In this document: positions 1 to 10,812 of the stretch, in pieces
Layout: the number at the start of each line of letters is the position of its first letter
Position numbering within the stretch: the first letter of the stretch is position 1
NCBI GenBank assembly: GCA_028023455.1
Contig: JAQFVV010012510.1
Location: forward strand, 1,967,420 to 2,031,419
From: Epiperipatus broadwayi
Taxonomy: Eukaryota > Onychophora > Udeonychophora > Euonychophora > Peripatidae
Reading direction: 5' to 3'
DNA: 64,000 nucleotides
Translations under genes and position numbers: made by a program
Notes under the pieces: model-generated
What the model was told of the DNA's origin: nothing
The model's database searches: none
The model's input: the letters and a program-made list of their open reading frames with translations, nothing else

Positions 1-784
1 TAAATTTTGGGGAAATTAAGATGATAAGATCAGCTCAGGGCCATAAGGTATTATATATAGTAGACATAAATAAAATATTACATATAAATAAAATGTATAG
101 ACTTTAAAAAGAATTCTGAATAAATTTATAATAGGACTCTTAGCCATGAAATTATATAGATTCCATACCCTCTAAATTTTGTTATTGACCAGTGCTAAAT
201 ATTTCGATAACAAAAGTCTCTGATAAAAATTAATGGTGCAGAATAAATATTCTCTATTAAAACAAATAGATCACTATATTGATTTTGGTTTATTTACAAA
301 TATTACGTAGATATTAATTATTTGAATAAGTTGAAAACAAAACAATAAATGGTAACATTGTATAACTTGTGGTTTACAGATATATGCATGTGTGTACACA
401 CATAATTACACTTGCATATGTATCCAGCTAATAATATAAAAGTATTATAGATGTTTAATTAATTATTAGTCTAATCCTGTAAACCAATATATTTTAAAAA
501 TACTCAATTTCAGTTGATTTATAAATATATAAGTGATGTAGGCTATATACGCACACACACTTGCATATAGTAAAAACATTTTAGTTCTTAATTATTATCT
601 TTAATTTATAAAACTGAATTATTCCTTTATATATCATTGGTACGTCAACCAAGATATCCTCGGATACAATACATACATATTGTAACTAAAACATCCGATA
701 GCAGCTATTACAAAGCTGCATGAAAAAAAATTGAATTTCAGAAACAACTTTTAGCAAAAACAAATATATCAATGAGGGGAAAAA
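1..784. other. AT-rich stretch without gene
   Basis: I see no gene, tRNA-like sequence or clear repeat boundary here. The sequence is AT-rich with short CA/TA runs near 390-420 and 550. Every reading frame is broken by frequent stops. The inverted repeat described next begins at about 785. Confidence 0.5.
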
Positions 785-2375
785 AAATCCAATGGCGTAA
801 TCACGTCACCAAAATATCAAATTATTACGGCAATCAAATATGAAAAATTGGGCACAAAGTGTAATTACATGATCAAAACAAAAAAAAAAAGAATTCACCA
901 GGGAAAAAATTAATAGACTAACCTACGAAATGAATAAAACGTGCTTATGGCTATAGAATAGAATTTGATCAAAAATATTTATTGTAAGGGGATCAATTCA
1001 AATAGTTTACGAAATATTTGACCCAAAAAAACCCATTAAATTACTATTATCGTGTTCATTAATGAATAGATATGTTATCTGTAATTCTCACATTATCGAA
1101 ACATTAAATGATAAAAATATATTACTGAAATAAATATTATTCAAACCATGCAAAGTTAGTTTCCATAGCCAAACATGTATGAAAATAATAAAATGAAGAT
1201 AAAAGGGGCTATCCGTATATTTCTAGGGGTTCCCCTTTGATGTCAATGACTTGATCAAACTAATGAAAAAATATTTAAGCGGGGGAGACGTGGACGTAGA
1301 CGCCATTTATTTATTTAACTACCTTGTCACCCGCGAATTCGTATAACTATCTGCTATCTATTAACTTAATAATTATCTATCGATCGATCTATATTTTACT
1401 TGACTCTTTATTTATCTATCAATTTATTTATTATTTAACTTGTTTATCTATTTATTTTTCTATGAAGCTGTTTATTATTTACCAGTCTCGTTATCTATTT
1501 ATCGAGATAATAATCTATCTCTCTTTTAATTGTCTCTTTATCCGCATATTTATTTACTGTCTATCTGTTTATCAATCTACATGTCTCTCTATACGTTTAT
1601 AAATATATTTATCTTATTTATTTATTTTTCTATTTATCTATCACTCTATTTATTATTTAACTTGTCTCTCTATTAATTTTTTTATACATCTGTTTCGAGA
1701 TACTTATTTTATCTGTCTTGTTTGTCTCTCTATCTAATTATTTATTCACTGTCTCTCTATCTGCTTCTCAATCTACCTATCTGTATATGTTTATTTATGT
1801 TTTATTTATTTATTTATCTATCAAACTATTTATTATTTAACATATTTATTTATTTATTCTATAAATCTGTTTATTTGTTCTGTCGCTTTATCTGTTTATC
1901 AAGATACTCATCTATCTCCCTTTTATTTGTCTCCCTATCTACTTTTTTATTTACTGTCTCTCTGTTTATATGTTTATTTAGATATCCCTCTTCTTTATTT
2001 ATTTTTCTAGTTTTTACCTATATAATTATTTATGCATCCAGGCATCCATTTAATTATCTAGCCAATGAATTATCCATTATCTATCTATTTAGCTGTCTGA
2101 CTATTCATCTACCTATTTATCATTAATCTATTTATGCTTCCATCTGTCTACCCATCCATCCATCTGATCACCCATCTATCTATCCATTCATCCATCTGAT
2201 CACCCATCTATCTATCCATCCACCCAGCGTCTATCCATCTATTTATCTATCCATCCATCTATCTTATCCATTTATCTATCTGTTTTTCTATCTATGTATC
2301 TATCTATGTTTTCCTACCTATTCATTTATTTATGCATCCAACCATACCTTTAATTATTTGGTCAGTAACCAAAAA
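785..2375 (+). repeat. Left arm of a large decayed inverted repeat
   Basis: This segment reappears in reverse complement in two blocks. About 785-1060 matches about 8005-8250, and about 1130-1320 matches about 4110-4290. The TATC-type satellite in 1324-2345 is mirrored by GATA-type satellite at 3163-4080. Identity is moderate, with many substitutions and small indels, so the structure is old. The right arm is now in two pieces because a Gypsy element (4308-7968) inserted into it. No coding region is visible in the arm. Confidence 0.8.
1324..2345 (+). repeat. Imperfect TATC/TTTATC satellite
   Basis: About 1 kb is built from TATC, TATT and TGTC tetramers with many interruptions. The open frames here are low-complexity Ser/Leu/Ile/Tyr strings and are not genes. 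Confidence 0.9.
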
Positions 2376-2721
2376 ACCCAGAAAGGTTGCCTTGATTTTT
2401 GCCTGAGGTTTGGGGGTCTGTTCAGAATGAGATTTATTGGATGATTTGATAGCTCAACAAGTTTGTTGAATTAATTGATAGTTGTTAAACTATGTCTGAA
2501 GTTAGCTGGAGAGATATTTGAGAGTACAGATAGTCATTCTACTGGTGTTGACTTAAGAGTGCCAGAAATAATGCACAAGATTTCTTTAATCTGAATATCC
2601 ACAAGATTAGTATGGCTACTTTTGCACCATACTGGAGAACAGTATTCAACATAGAGTAAACAAGGGCTAGTCTAGAAGTTCTAAGGATAACCAGCATTAA
2701 AACCTCACGAGATGCCTGCAA
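2360..2721 (-). pseudogene. Jockey-like reverse transcriptase fragment, C-terminal part
   Basis: Read on the minus strand, this segment resembles the end of the reverse transcriptase of a Jockey-type non-LTR retrotransposon. A frame opening near 2721 contains a VLQYGAK-like stretch, matching the position of the family's 'L.YG...W' thumb motif. A shifted frame then continues with IISGTLKSTP and LSVLSNISP. These correspond to the conserved 'I.GTLk.T...WLpvLsnI.P' block that follows the polymerase domain. At least one frameshift and several stops are present, and the N-terminal endonuclease and polymerase core are missing. It lies at the inner edge of the left arm of the 785-8250 inverted repeat and ends where the satellite begins. 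Assignment to the Jockey/CR1 group is by motif memory only. The family could also be another LINE clade. Confidence 0.55.
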
Positions 2722-2827
2722 GCTATCTATCTATTTGTCTATCTATTGTTTATTCACCCACCAATCAATTCATCTAACTACATTTTTATCAAAGTATTCA
2801 TTGATCAGAATTTTTATTCATCCAGTT

Positions 2828-3104
2828 GTCTATCAATCTTATTCCTAACAGATCTCCAAACCTCAGGAATAAATCACAACAGCTTTTCTTGGTTACTAAA
2901 ACAGCAGGCCAGAATAGATATCATTATATGTTGCACAAGAGGGATTTATAAACTTTCCAAATTGTGAGTGTGAAAAACCATAAATCTATGATATATGTTT
3001 ACATGGAATGCCTAATTTACCAAATCCATGTTGGCCTCTTTGCTCTATATAACTTGGAGTAATAAATTCTTAATTGGTTAAGAACTGTTGGTGTTGAATT
3101 TTAA
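2828..3104 (+). pseudogene. Jockey-like C-terminal tail fragment
   Basis: On the plus strand, a broken frame carries a CECEKP motif, then an IYDICLHGMPN-like segment, and ends with NWLRTVGVEF followed by TAA at 3102-3104. This order resembles the C-terminal zinc-knuckle tail of Jockey-like elements, which has C.CG...T..H....CP and then a short 'WL..l.i' end. Positions 2845-2893 match 2377-2425 in inverted orientation. The two retrotransposon pieces therefore overlap and point away from each other across a short TATC tract near 2725-2750. Several stops and frame changes show it is dead. Confidence 0.45.
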
Positions 3105-3162
3105 TGTGATGACACCATATGCTAACAAAATAAATGTGGGTAGATAAACAGAGAGTTGGGAG

Positions 3163-4080
3163 CTAGATATGTGAATTGATGTTTAGATGCATGAATAAAG
3201 ATAGGTAGAAAACCAGATATATATAGAGAGAGTGATAGATAGGTACATAGAAAAATAAACATAGACAGATACATAGGTATATAAGTAGATAGATAGTGGG
3301 TTCATGGTGCAGAAATAAATAGCGAAGAACCAGATAGATAGATAATATGATAGAGACAGATAGATATGTAGGAATGAATGAGTGATTGGCCAGATAATTA
3401 AAAGTACGGTTGGATGCATAAATGGATAGATAGAAATACATAAATAAATAGGTTGATAAAAAACAGATAGATAAATAGCTGGATGGATAGTTGGTTGAAT
3501 TGATGGGTTGATGGATGGATAGATAGATATATAAATGGGTCAAAGATGGATGGTTGGATATGTAGATGGAAAGATATAGATTGGTGAATAGATAGATAGG
3601 CAAATAGATAAAGATAGGTCATGAATAGGTAGTTAAATGCATAAATAATTACTATAGGTAGAAAACCAGAGAAATAAGATAGATATATAAATAAACATAT
3701 AGAAAAACAGGTAGATAGATAGATGGATAGACAGGTAGATAGATAGATAAACAGATAAAAAGACAATAAATAAATAAGCAGATAGACAAATAAAAGACAT
3801 AGATAAATAGAAAAATAAATAAGAGATATATAGATAAATAGATAAAGAGCTAGACAGATAGATAAACAGATAGAGACAGTAAATAAATAAGCAGATAGAG
3901 GGACAACTAAAACAGAGAAAGATGGTTATCACGATAATCAGATAAAGAGACAGGTAAATAATAAACAGATTGATAGAAAAATAAATGGAGAGACAAATTA
4001 AATAATAAATAGATTGATAGATAAATATGACAAGTAAAATAGAGATTGATAGATAATTATTAGATTAATAGTTAACTAAT
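3163..4080 (+). repeat. Imperfect GATA satellite, mirror of the TATC tract
   Basis: GATA/AATA/GACA tetramers run for about 0.9 kb and form the inverted partner of 1324-2345. Shared unique-looking islands, such as the 'ATTTATGCATCCAAC' type segment near 2330 and near 3410 in reverse, show that it is a true inverted duplicate and not an independent satellite expansion. Open frames on the minus strand here are low-complexity shadows. Confidence 0.85.
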
Positions 4081-4109
4081 AGTTGTAATAAATTCATGGA
4101 TGATAAGGC

Positions 4110-4307
4110 ACTAAAATAGATGAATGGTGTTATCCTTCCCTCCGCCACTTAAATATTTTTTATTATCTCTAAAGTCATTGATGTCAAAGATGAAACCCTG
4201 GAAATATAGGGGTATTCCTTTTATCTTCATTTCATTACTTTTACATGCATTTGGCCATGGGAAATAACTTTCCATGGTTTGGGTAATATTTATTTTTGTA
4301 ATATATT
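4110..4307 (-). repeat. Right arm of inverted repeat, proximal piece
   Basis: This is the reverse complement of about 1130-1320. It ends at the Gypsy insertion point: the last five bases, ATATT at 4303-4307, are repeated at 7969-7973. Confidence 0.8.
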
Positions 4308-4875
4308 TGTAATATTCAAAGTCAAGCAAGGAATATATGTGTAAATGTATAACAATTGTGTATAATAAAAATAATAACTTTGTACAATAATTATGTATAA
4401 AGATTGTGTGAAATAATTATACATATAATGATTATATAAATAACTGTGTAATAATAAATGTGTAGCAATATAACTACGAATGTGTGGCAATGTTGTTAGG
4501 TCACAGAGTTGCATACAGGTCAGAGAACTGTTAAAAATGTCATACATAATAAGGAGTGTAAAAAAACCATGTATACATAAAAAAGCCATATATGGTAAGG
4601 TATGTAAAAACTCCAGATGTCTTGAGGGGTACATAAATCCTCAGAACCTGATCTATATATTCTGGTATTATTGTAATTCAGAGAATTCTGCATCTGTAAG
4701 TTCAAAAGCAGGACTATTATGTGCAGGTTACTGCAATCTTTTATTATTTTAATGCACCTTAAGCAGGCTATGTACATTTGTAAATATGCTGATATGTTAT
4801 TTAAATTAAACTATTAACTTACCATCTCAATTCTTCCATTGTCAATTATTTACTTGCTGCTCATAGGACACAGCT
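4308..4875 (+). repeat. 5' long terminal repeat of the Gypsy element
   Basis: It begins TGTAATATTC and ends ACACAGCT, where the 3' copy ends ACACAGCA. The canonical terminal CA is therefore changed to CT here. Alignment to 7493-7968 is clear in blocks, for example around 4610-4700 against 7690-7790. The 5' copy is longer because of AT-rich repeats near 4340-4490. Confidence 0.85.
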
Positions 4876-4997
4876 AATTGATGCAATTGTCATAGGAATT
4901 GAATCTTAAGTAATGGCCTGAACAGTAAATTGATGTAGTCTTCATGGAGTCACAGCAAACTGAGACAGTCATAACTGGATTTGAGCTAATAGATAAA

Positions 4998-5646
4998 ATG
5001 GCAGGTATATCACAGTCGTATATATGAATTTAATGTGGACAATCAGAGTGATTGACCACTGTATGTTCAGAGGATAAAAAATTACTGTATACTAAATAGT
5101 ATTACCGAGAATGCTGTAAAAGTAGCTTCTTTACTTTGTTTTGCAAGCCAAAGGGTAATTGAGATAACTAATAAACTGTGTAAAAATTTGCTGGAGATAC
5201 AGAAATATGAGCTTGTAACAAAGCTAAATGATTATTTCAACCCCCAGCCATCCAAGTTTATTGCTCGATTACATTTTAGAGGCAGAAGGCAAAGGAAAAT
5301 TGGCCTAAGAGAGATGGCAAAATCATGCCTTTATGACAAATTTTTAGAGGAAGCTCTCCTTGAGCAATATATGGGCATAATAGATGATCAGTTTAGGCAA
5401 ATATTATTAGCAGTAAAAGACCTAACCTATGAGGAAGCAATCAGATGTGGAACAGCTCATGAACTACTACTTGACCAAGCAAGAGAGTTCAGAAGTTTCT
5501 CAAGACCAGAACCACTTCAAGCTACAATTTATAAAACGTCAGGAGTTGAATCTAAAGACAAACAAGTTAAATGTTTCTGATGTGGAAAAATCAGTCACAA
5601 AGCCCATGATTGCAATAAGCAAGAAAGTGAAAGTTGTAGGAAAATA
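4998..5646 (+). pseudogene. Ty3/Gypsy gag remnant with zinc knuckle
   Basis: Gag packages the element RNA and forms the particle. The likely start is the ATG at 4998 (MAGIS...). The frame shifts soon after, since a WP/YVQR-like stretch is recognisable only in another frame. A continuous frame from about 5101 to 5580 then carries the capsid-like alpha-helical region, including a KLNDYFNPQPS motif that matches the usual 'L..hF.P.ps' of metazoan Gypsy gag. The nucleocapsid knuckle (CF*CGKISHKAHDC) spans 5571-5610, but its second residue pair is split by a TGA stop. The original length was probably about 215 codons. The family match is clear from motif order, and the gene is inactive. Confidence 0.75.
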
Positions 5647-5676
5647 ACTGATAACCCCAAAAGATGGTATCACCAT

Positions 5677-6027
5677 ATGAAGCTGAGCCAAAAATTTACC
5701 TGTAAGGTGATGGAAAGTAGCTACATAAAAAATGTTACCATAGATGAATCAGATCAAATTATGCTAAATGTAAAAATAATCGGCAAACTGATAACCATGG
5801 AAATTGATAGTGGAGCAGGAGTATCACTGATCAAAAGCAGGGATTGGGCAAGTCTAATTAAGAATTTAAAATTCACCCCAAAAGTAGAGAAAATTCACCC
5901 CAAGGCATGGGATACTAACAAAAATCCCATAAAAATATTAGGAGTCACAAAAGTAAAGATAGAAACAAAGAAGAGTAAAGAAAATACTACCACTGTACAT
6001 AGTGTGGGGAAATTAACCCAATCATAG
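5677..6027 (+). pseudogene. Gypsy aspartic protease remnant
   Basis: This 116-codon frame contains MEIDSGAGVSLI at about residues 42-53. That matches the active-site loop of retropepsins (D-S/T-G-A), which cleave the Gag-Pol polyprotein as homodimers. Downstream residues (GVTKVKI, then Lys-rich) fit the start of the linker to reverse transcriptase. The frame ends at 6027 and the reverse transcriptase that should follow is absent. It lies about 30 bases after the gag knuckle in the normal gag-protease order. The Asp, Ser and Gly of the catalytic motif are intact, but the enzyme would lack its C-terminal half and partner domains. Confidence 0.75.
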
Positions 6028-6109
6028 GTTGAATGGTTTGTGCTGCTAGGAATAAGGATATGTGATCATTAAAAAAATCAATAAAGAATCACAAGATAAA
6101 AATATCATC

Positions 6110-7123
6110 ACATGCAGACACATTATTTAGATGTCCAGATTAAGACAAACTGCCTAGGACAGAAACATATGTAAATTACATTGATCAGCTAGCTTCAAAA
6201 CTATTAATAGTCGAACAATAGCAGAATGGACTAATGCAGACTCTGGCTACAGAATTTTTAAAAATTGGATAGGGAGCAAATGGCCCACTAGATGTCCTCC
6301 CTACTTAAATAAAGGACTGTGGAAAGTATGCAAGAGATTGTCCATAAATAAAGGCTGTATATTGATGGAAAAGTATTACTGTGGTCACAGAAGAGTACTT
6401 AGATTATTATCAAGATCAACCAGAAATAGTTAGAGCTAAAATCCTGATATGCCAACTATATATGGTGGCCAGGAAAAAATAGAGATCTTGAGCTGTATAT
6501 TAAAAAAGTGCAAAGAGTATCAAATCATAGCTGATCAACTGCCAAAGAGATATATCTTATGGTGTATGCTGGAGAAAGCTTGGGAAAGAATCCACATTGA
6601 CCATGCCAGTCTATGGAAAGAACATTATTATTTAGTAGTGGTGGATTCATATAGTCATTGGACTGAATATCAAGTTATAAAAAATATTAGTTCATCTGCA
6701 ACTATCGAGAAACTTAAAGAGATATTCACTACCAACTGAACACCTGAGATTCTCATGTCAGATAATGGTACTGCTTTCTTCTCAGAGAAATTTAAAGATT
6801 TTATTAACAAATGTGGGATAACACATCACCCTGAGTCAAATGGAATCATCAAGATAGCAGTCCAAAACATGAAAAAATGCTTAAGCAAGGTTAAAACCGA
6901 AAGTATAAATAAAGCCTTATTTAAAATAGTATTTCATCAACATTGTATGCCATCTAGGGCTATTGGGAAAACCCCAGCTAAACTTTTGTTTCAAAGAAAA
7001 ATAAGGAATAAATTGTCAATCTTGTTACATGTCCAACAAAGAATTAATGAGACAATAATGGTAGGGAGAAAGTTTGAAATACATGGCAGCATTTGGTCAC
7101 TGAATAAATTAACAAAGAGTTAG
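6110..7123 (+). pseudogene. Gypsy RNase H end and integrase remnant
   Basis: Integrase inserts element DNA into the host genome. A degraded linker near 6118-6150 resembles the 'ADaLSR.P' segment that ends RNase H. It is followed by broken integrase N-terminal sequence. The catalytic core is readable at 6449-6739 and 6755-7123, separated by an in-frame stop. The first catalytic Asp sits in RIHIDHA (about 6590) and the second in MSDNGTAFF (about 6755). The expected Glu in the 'SNG..ER.V' block is replaced (SNGIIKIAV), so the DDE triad is broken. The C-terminal 'GKTPA.LLF.R..R' block is present near 6970-7010. Together these identify a Ty3/Gypsy pol gene that has lost its polymerase and its third catalytic residue. 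Confidence 0.8.
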
Positions 7124-7231
7124 GAGAAAGCAACCATCGCAAGTAGTATTGTGAATCAACTGGCAGAAATTGAAACTAAAGAGGGTGAAAACTCTGGAAG
7201 CATAAAAACCAGCTGAGAGGATTGATATCTG

Positions 7232-7549
7232 TTGACTGTAAGTAATGGAAACAGTGAAGCTGCATCCAGAAACAATGTTGATGCAGGAAATACAGCATCA
7301 AACAGTCCAGGGATCTACAACCCTGAAGAAAAAGAATTGTTGATGGTTAGAGAGTCTTCTGAAAATGAGATAGCTACACTGAAACCACCATCAAGACACA
7401 GCAAAGACACCAGTAACCAGCAAAATCCAGAAACTCTCCTCATCTCAATGACTATGTTAGGTAAAGACCATATTTCTGGAGTCGGGGAGGAGTGCAGTGT
7501 TCAAGGTCAAACAAGGAATATATATGTGCCTGCAACAATAAATGTATAA
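7232..7549 (+). CDS. Unassigned open frame between integrase and 3' LTR
   Basis: This frame of 105 codons is rich in Ser, Asn, Glu and Thr and runs into the 3' LTR, which starts at 7493. Its position suggests the C-terminal tail of the pol polyprotein after a frame break. Such tails are usually unstructured and poorly conserved. I see no domain motif. It is most likely part of the dead element and not a separate gene. Confidence 0.3.
   Translation: MTVSNGNSEAASRNNVDAGNTASNSPGIYNPEEKELLMVRESSENEIATLKPPSRHSKDTSNQQNPETLLISMTMLGKDHISGVGEECSVQGQTRNIYVPATINV
7483..7492 (+). promoter_or_regulatory. Polypurine tract of the Gypsy element
   Basis: The purine run GGGGAGGAG abuts the 3' LTR start (TGCAGTG at 7493). 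This is the position of the plus-strand primer in LTR retrotransposons. Confidence 0.65.
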
Positions 7550-7968
7550 TAATTCTGTAGAATAAAAATGAATAATTTTGTGTAATGATAACTGTGCAAC
7601 AATCAGAGAACTGTAAAAAATGTCATATGTGGTGAGGAATATAAAAAATACCATGTGAATGTAAAAAAATACTATATATGGTAAGATATGTAAAAGCTTC
7701 AGAAGTCTTGAGTGGTATATAAACCCCCAGAACCTGGTTTATATGTCCTGGTATTAAAATAATTCAGAGAATTCTGTCTCTGTAAGTCCAAAAGCAGAAC
7801 TAGGGTTTATTATGTGCAGGCCACCATGAACTTTTATTACTTTAATGTGCCTTAAATAGGCTATGTACATTTGTAAATAAGCTCATACATTATTTAAACT
7901 AAACTATTAGCTTACCATCTCAATTCTGCTTTTGTCAATAATTTACTTGCTGCTCACAGGACACAGCA
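7493..7968 (+). repeat. 3' long terminal repeat of the Gypsy element
   Basis: It begins TGCAGTGTTC and ends ACACAGCA, so the TG...CA ends are intact. It is followed directly by the target duplication ATATT. Confidence 0.85.
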
Positions 7969-8250
7969 ATATTTTTATCATTTTACTTTTTATTCACAAT
8001 TTACCTTTTGATTTTTTGGTCAAATATTTCCTAAACTATTTGAAATGATTACCATACAATAAACATTTTTGATGAAATTCAAGTTTATAACCATAAGAAT
8101 ATTTGATTCCTTCTTTAGGTTAGTCTATTAATGTTTTCCACTGGTGAATTCATTTTTTTTGTTTGTTTTAATCATGTAATTTGCTCATTTTTTTTTCAAA
8201 TTTGATTACCATAATAATTTGACATGATTATGGTAGCAGGATATCGTTGA
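7969..8250 (-). repeat. Right arm of inverted repeat, distal piece
   Basis: This is the reverse complement of about 785-1060. It restores the arm that continues from 4307 once the Gypsy insertion is removed. Similarity fades near 8245. Confidence 0.75.
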
Positions 8251-8596
8251 TATTTTGATTTCTAGATGAGTTTGAGCTTATGCAATTTAGTTTAGTTTAT
8301 GCACATTTCTTGTTTGAGCTTATGCAATTTTATTTTAGATTAGTTTGAGTTTATGCGATTTTATGGTCACTCTTTTGCTTGATTACATGAGTTTTTTTAA
8401 TTATTTTAAACAAATGGCCAATCTTTTGATCATGTAATTTGATTGAGCATAGTTGCACAAAATTTGCATGTTTATTGTTTAATTATTGATACAAATTTTG
8501 ATTTTGTAACAAATGGCCAAAATAATCAGAACACTACCTATCATACCATGCATGTTGTTTGACTTTGTTTATCTCTTGGTTGTGTGAGAGTTGGTA

Positions 8597-8632
8597 AGTG
8601 TAATACATCACCGGTTGAATAATCCGTGACTA
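8597..8632 (-). mobile_element. Orphan Merlin-type terminal repeat
   Basis: The sequence GTAATACATCACCGGTTGAAT... ends in TACC at 8632. About 25 of 32 positions match the right end of the Merlin element at 53610-53646, including the GGTTGAAT core. I could not find its partner end within the window, so it is either a solo end or the edge of an element starting before base 1. Confidence 0.5.
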
Positions 8633-9010
8633 CCATATATTTTAGCAGATCTTACATAAGTATCTGAAATTGATGTTTAATAAAAAAGCAGTATAAAGAA
8701 TTTATTTATCAAAATGAAATATGGAGAGATTTATGTTAGGTGTAACAATAAAGAATTAAAATAATGAGCTGCATCACGTAAATATTATTAATACCATTGA
8801 GTAAATTAAATCTAAAATGGAGTTGGATAGAACACTTTGTTAGAGGAAATACTGATAGATGGATAGTAGAAGTATTAATCTGGATTTCAAAAGTTTCATA
8901 AAAAGTCTAGAAAACCTCCACACATGAGACAGATAAACTAAAGAAGTTTGGATGAGTTATGTGAAGAATAAAAGCTACAGATTAGAAAAATTGGATTAGA
9001 AAAATTGCAC

Positions 9011-9077
9011 TTGCAGGCAGTTGCCCGGGTTGTGGTTCGCATCCCAACCGATGCTATGACACTTAAAAAAAAAAAAG
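9011..9077 (+). mobile_element. tRNA-derived SINE, 5'-truncated
   Basis: It contains a B-box-like GGTTCGCATCC and the family signature GATGCTATGACA, followed by an A-rich tail at 9063-9077. The A-box half is missing. Confidence 0.75.
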
Positions 9078-9244
9078 ATAGAAACTTTCATTTTACAATG
9101 TATTGATAAAGATTAAAAATAATGACAATCAATTCATTATCATTTCAAAAACATTTACTTTGAATTAAAATACCCAACAATATATTTTTATTACTCAAAA
9201 AAAAAAAAAAACCTTTTCTAAAACATGAAGTATGTTTTTTTTTA

Positions 9245-9575
9245 AAAAAGGAGTATACAATATACACTCCTATATATATAAACAAAGAAAATGAATCACA
9301 TTTCCCCAAGGCTATGAATTAAAAGCACTTGAACAATGATCAAGAATAGAAGCATATCCTTTATCAATGTAAAATTGATTGTGTTTAATAAGTCTTAAAT
9401 GCTATATTCCATCAAACTGTTAATTAATTTCTCTCTGAATTACCAATATTGTTAACAAAGGTAAGCCATTCTACATCCTTTGTTAAACATTTAGAGTGCT
9501 TTTAATTCATAGCCTAAGGGGAGGGTGATTTGCTCCTTTTGTTTAGATATACATTGACCTATATTTACTTTAAAG
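9245..9575. mobile_element. Palindromic MITE-like element
   Basis: The segment around CCAAGGCTATGAATTAAAAGC (9306-9330) recurs inverted at about 9493-9520. The similarity continues outward through TGATTT...CCCC blocks. No coding capacity and no certain target duplication were found. Confidence 0.6.
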
Positions 9576-9814
9576 TATTCATACATAAATATACACATGC
9601 ACACACACATATACAAATACATAAAAGCAATCAACACTTAAAACAATGTGTGGGGGTGCAGGTTGTGTGGAACACAAAAGTGCTTCATCACAGGGGTGCC
9701 AATATGCCTAGATAATTAATAAAATTTATATGTAAATGAAAATGTTTAAATTTTCAAATTATTTCATTATTAGAAATATGTTTTGAGTGTAAATATTTTT
9801 TATTTAAATATGGA

Positions 9815-9910
9815 TTTTTTTTATTATTTTAGGGTGTCAATGCGTTGGCCAGAAAGTGAACTCCGGGACAACTTCTTGTAAGGCAGCTGTTCTAACCACT
9901 CGGCCACCAA
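9815..9910 (-). mobile_element. tRNA-derived SINE (Ser/Leu-like head)
   Basis: On the minus strand it reads GGTGGCCGAGTGGTTAGAAC, an A box of the type found in tRNAs with a long variable arm. A degenerate B box (AGTTCACTTTC) follows. The end resembles the GCATTGACA tail of the family. Confidence 0.75.
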
Positions 9911-10509
9911 AATATGGAATATTTTTTACTTAAACTTATTGCAACAATTACTTTAACCTTGAATTTTGAGGCTTGAGCTTGAAATCTACCACACATATAC
10001 TCTTCTTTGTGCTAAACCAAACAGATGGACACCATATCATGACAATTAATAAAAATTATTTGTAAATTTTAAGATTTCTGAATCACTTTATTGTCAAAAA
10101 CACTTTTTTATTATTTAAATGTAAGTGGAATATTTTGTTGCTTAGATATGTTGTGATAATTGCTTAAGTCTTGAAGTGTATTACATATATACTCTACCAC
10201 TGCACAAAATTGAATAAGTCCATGTCTTTTTGTCAGTATAATTAGTAAAATTTATATGCAAACGAAAATGTTTGGATAATACATTATTATTAATAACTTA
10301 TTTTAAAATATAACTTATTTTTAAAATATTGCCTCATAATTACAGTAATTTTGGGATGTAATGAAATTAAACATATTACTGATAATTTATGCAACAGTCT
10401 TCTGTGGTTTAGAGTAGTGATAGTGCATCCAACTCTGGTTTGTGGAATTTTAAGATTGACTGAACTGCTGCCTTGTACAAAATATACTTTATAGCATTAA
10501 AAATATACA
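9911..10509. other. No gene seen
   Basis: AT-rich sequence with two loosely similar blocks ('AAATTTATATGTAAATGAAAATGTTT' type, near 9720 and 10250). A faint tRNA-like stretch near 10400-10460 is too degenerate to call. Confidence 0.4.
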
Positions 10510-10804
10510 GGATTTGAACACAGAGTTTCAAGCACCTTTCAACTATCCACACTATCTCACATCATTGATACATATGACCACATGTATGTAGAAAAGATAA
10601 ATAATCACCAATATACATATTTCATGCTGACCAGCACAAATCAGTTGGTCCAGATCATCTCCCATACACACATATACAATCAGTGCTTAGTTTATATTAG
10701 GATAGCAAATATTCATACTTTAATGGACAAGCTTCAATATATTCCAATCTCCAACTCTTCAGCCATCCAGACTATTGAAAATTTGATGATGGGATGCCAA
10801 ATCC
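10510..10804 (-). repeat. Dispersed repeat with a tRNA-like 3' module (family B)
   Basis: Read on the minus strand, it begins with a CCCATCATCAAATTTTCAAT segment and ends with a tRNA-like block containing GTGTTCAAATCC, a B-box match. Related copies lie at 28401-28704 (plus), 40962-41045 (plus, partial), 56770-57115 (minus) and in the palindrome at 26794-26981. The 76-codon frame inside is not conserved as a protein in the other copies. Confidence 0.65.
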
Positions 10805-10812
10805 TATACTGA

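Larger units (their letters stand above)
4308..7968 (+). mobile_element. Ty3/Gypsy LTR retrotransposon, internally deleted
   Basis: This is a complete insertion of 3661 bp bounded by related long terminal repeats (4308-4875 and 7493-7968) and flanked by the 5-bp target duplication ATATT (4303-4307 and 7969-7973). The gene order is gag with a CCHC knuckle, protease, then integrase. Reverse transcriptase and most of RNase H are missing between about 6030 and 6110, so the element is far shorter than the 5-7 kb usual for the group. A purine tract, GGGGAGGAG, lies immediately before the 3' LTR. The LTRs differ by many substitutions and indels, so the insertion is old. It interrupts the right arm of the 785-8250 inverted repeat. 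All genes carry stops, so it could only have moved with help and is now dead. Confidence 0.9.

Noticed and set aside
1324-3932. Several long open frames rich in Ser, Ile, Leu and Tyr
   Set aside because: They lie wholly within TATC/GATA satellite, overlap in all frames and have no domain; they are by-products of a stop-poor tetramer repeat.
4290-4777. Open frames on both strands in the 5' LTR
   Set aside because: They overlap each other, lie in LTR sequence and are not preserved in the 3' LTR.
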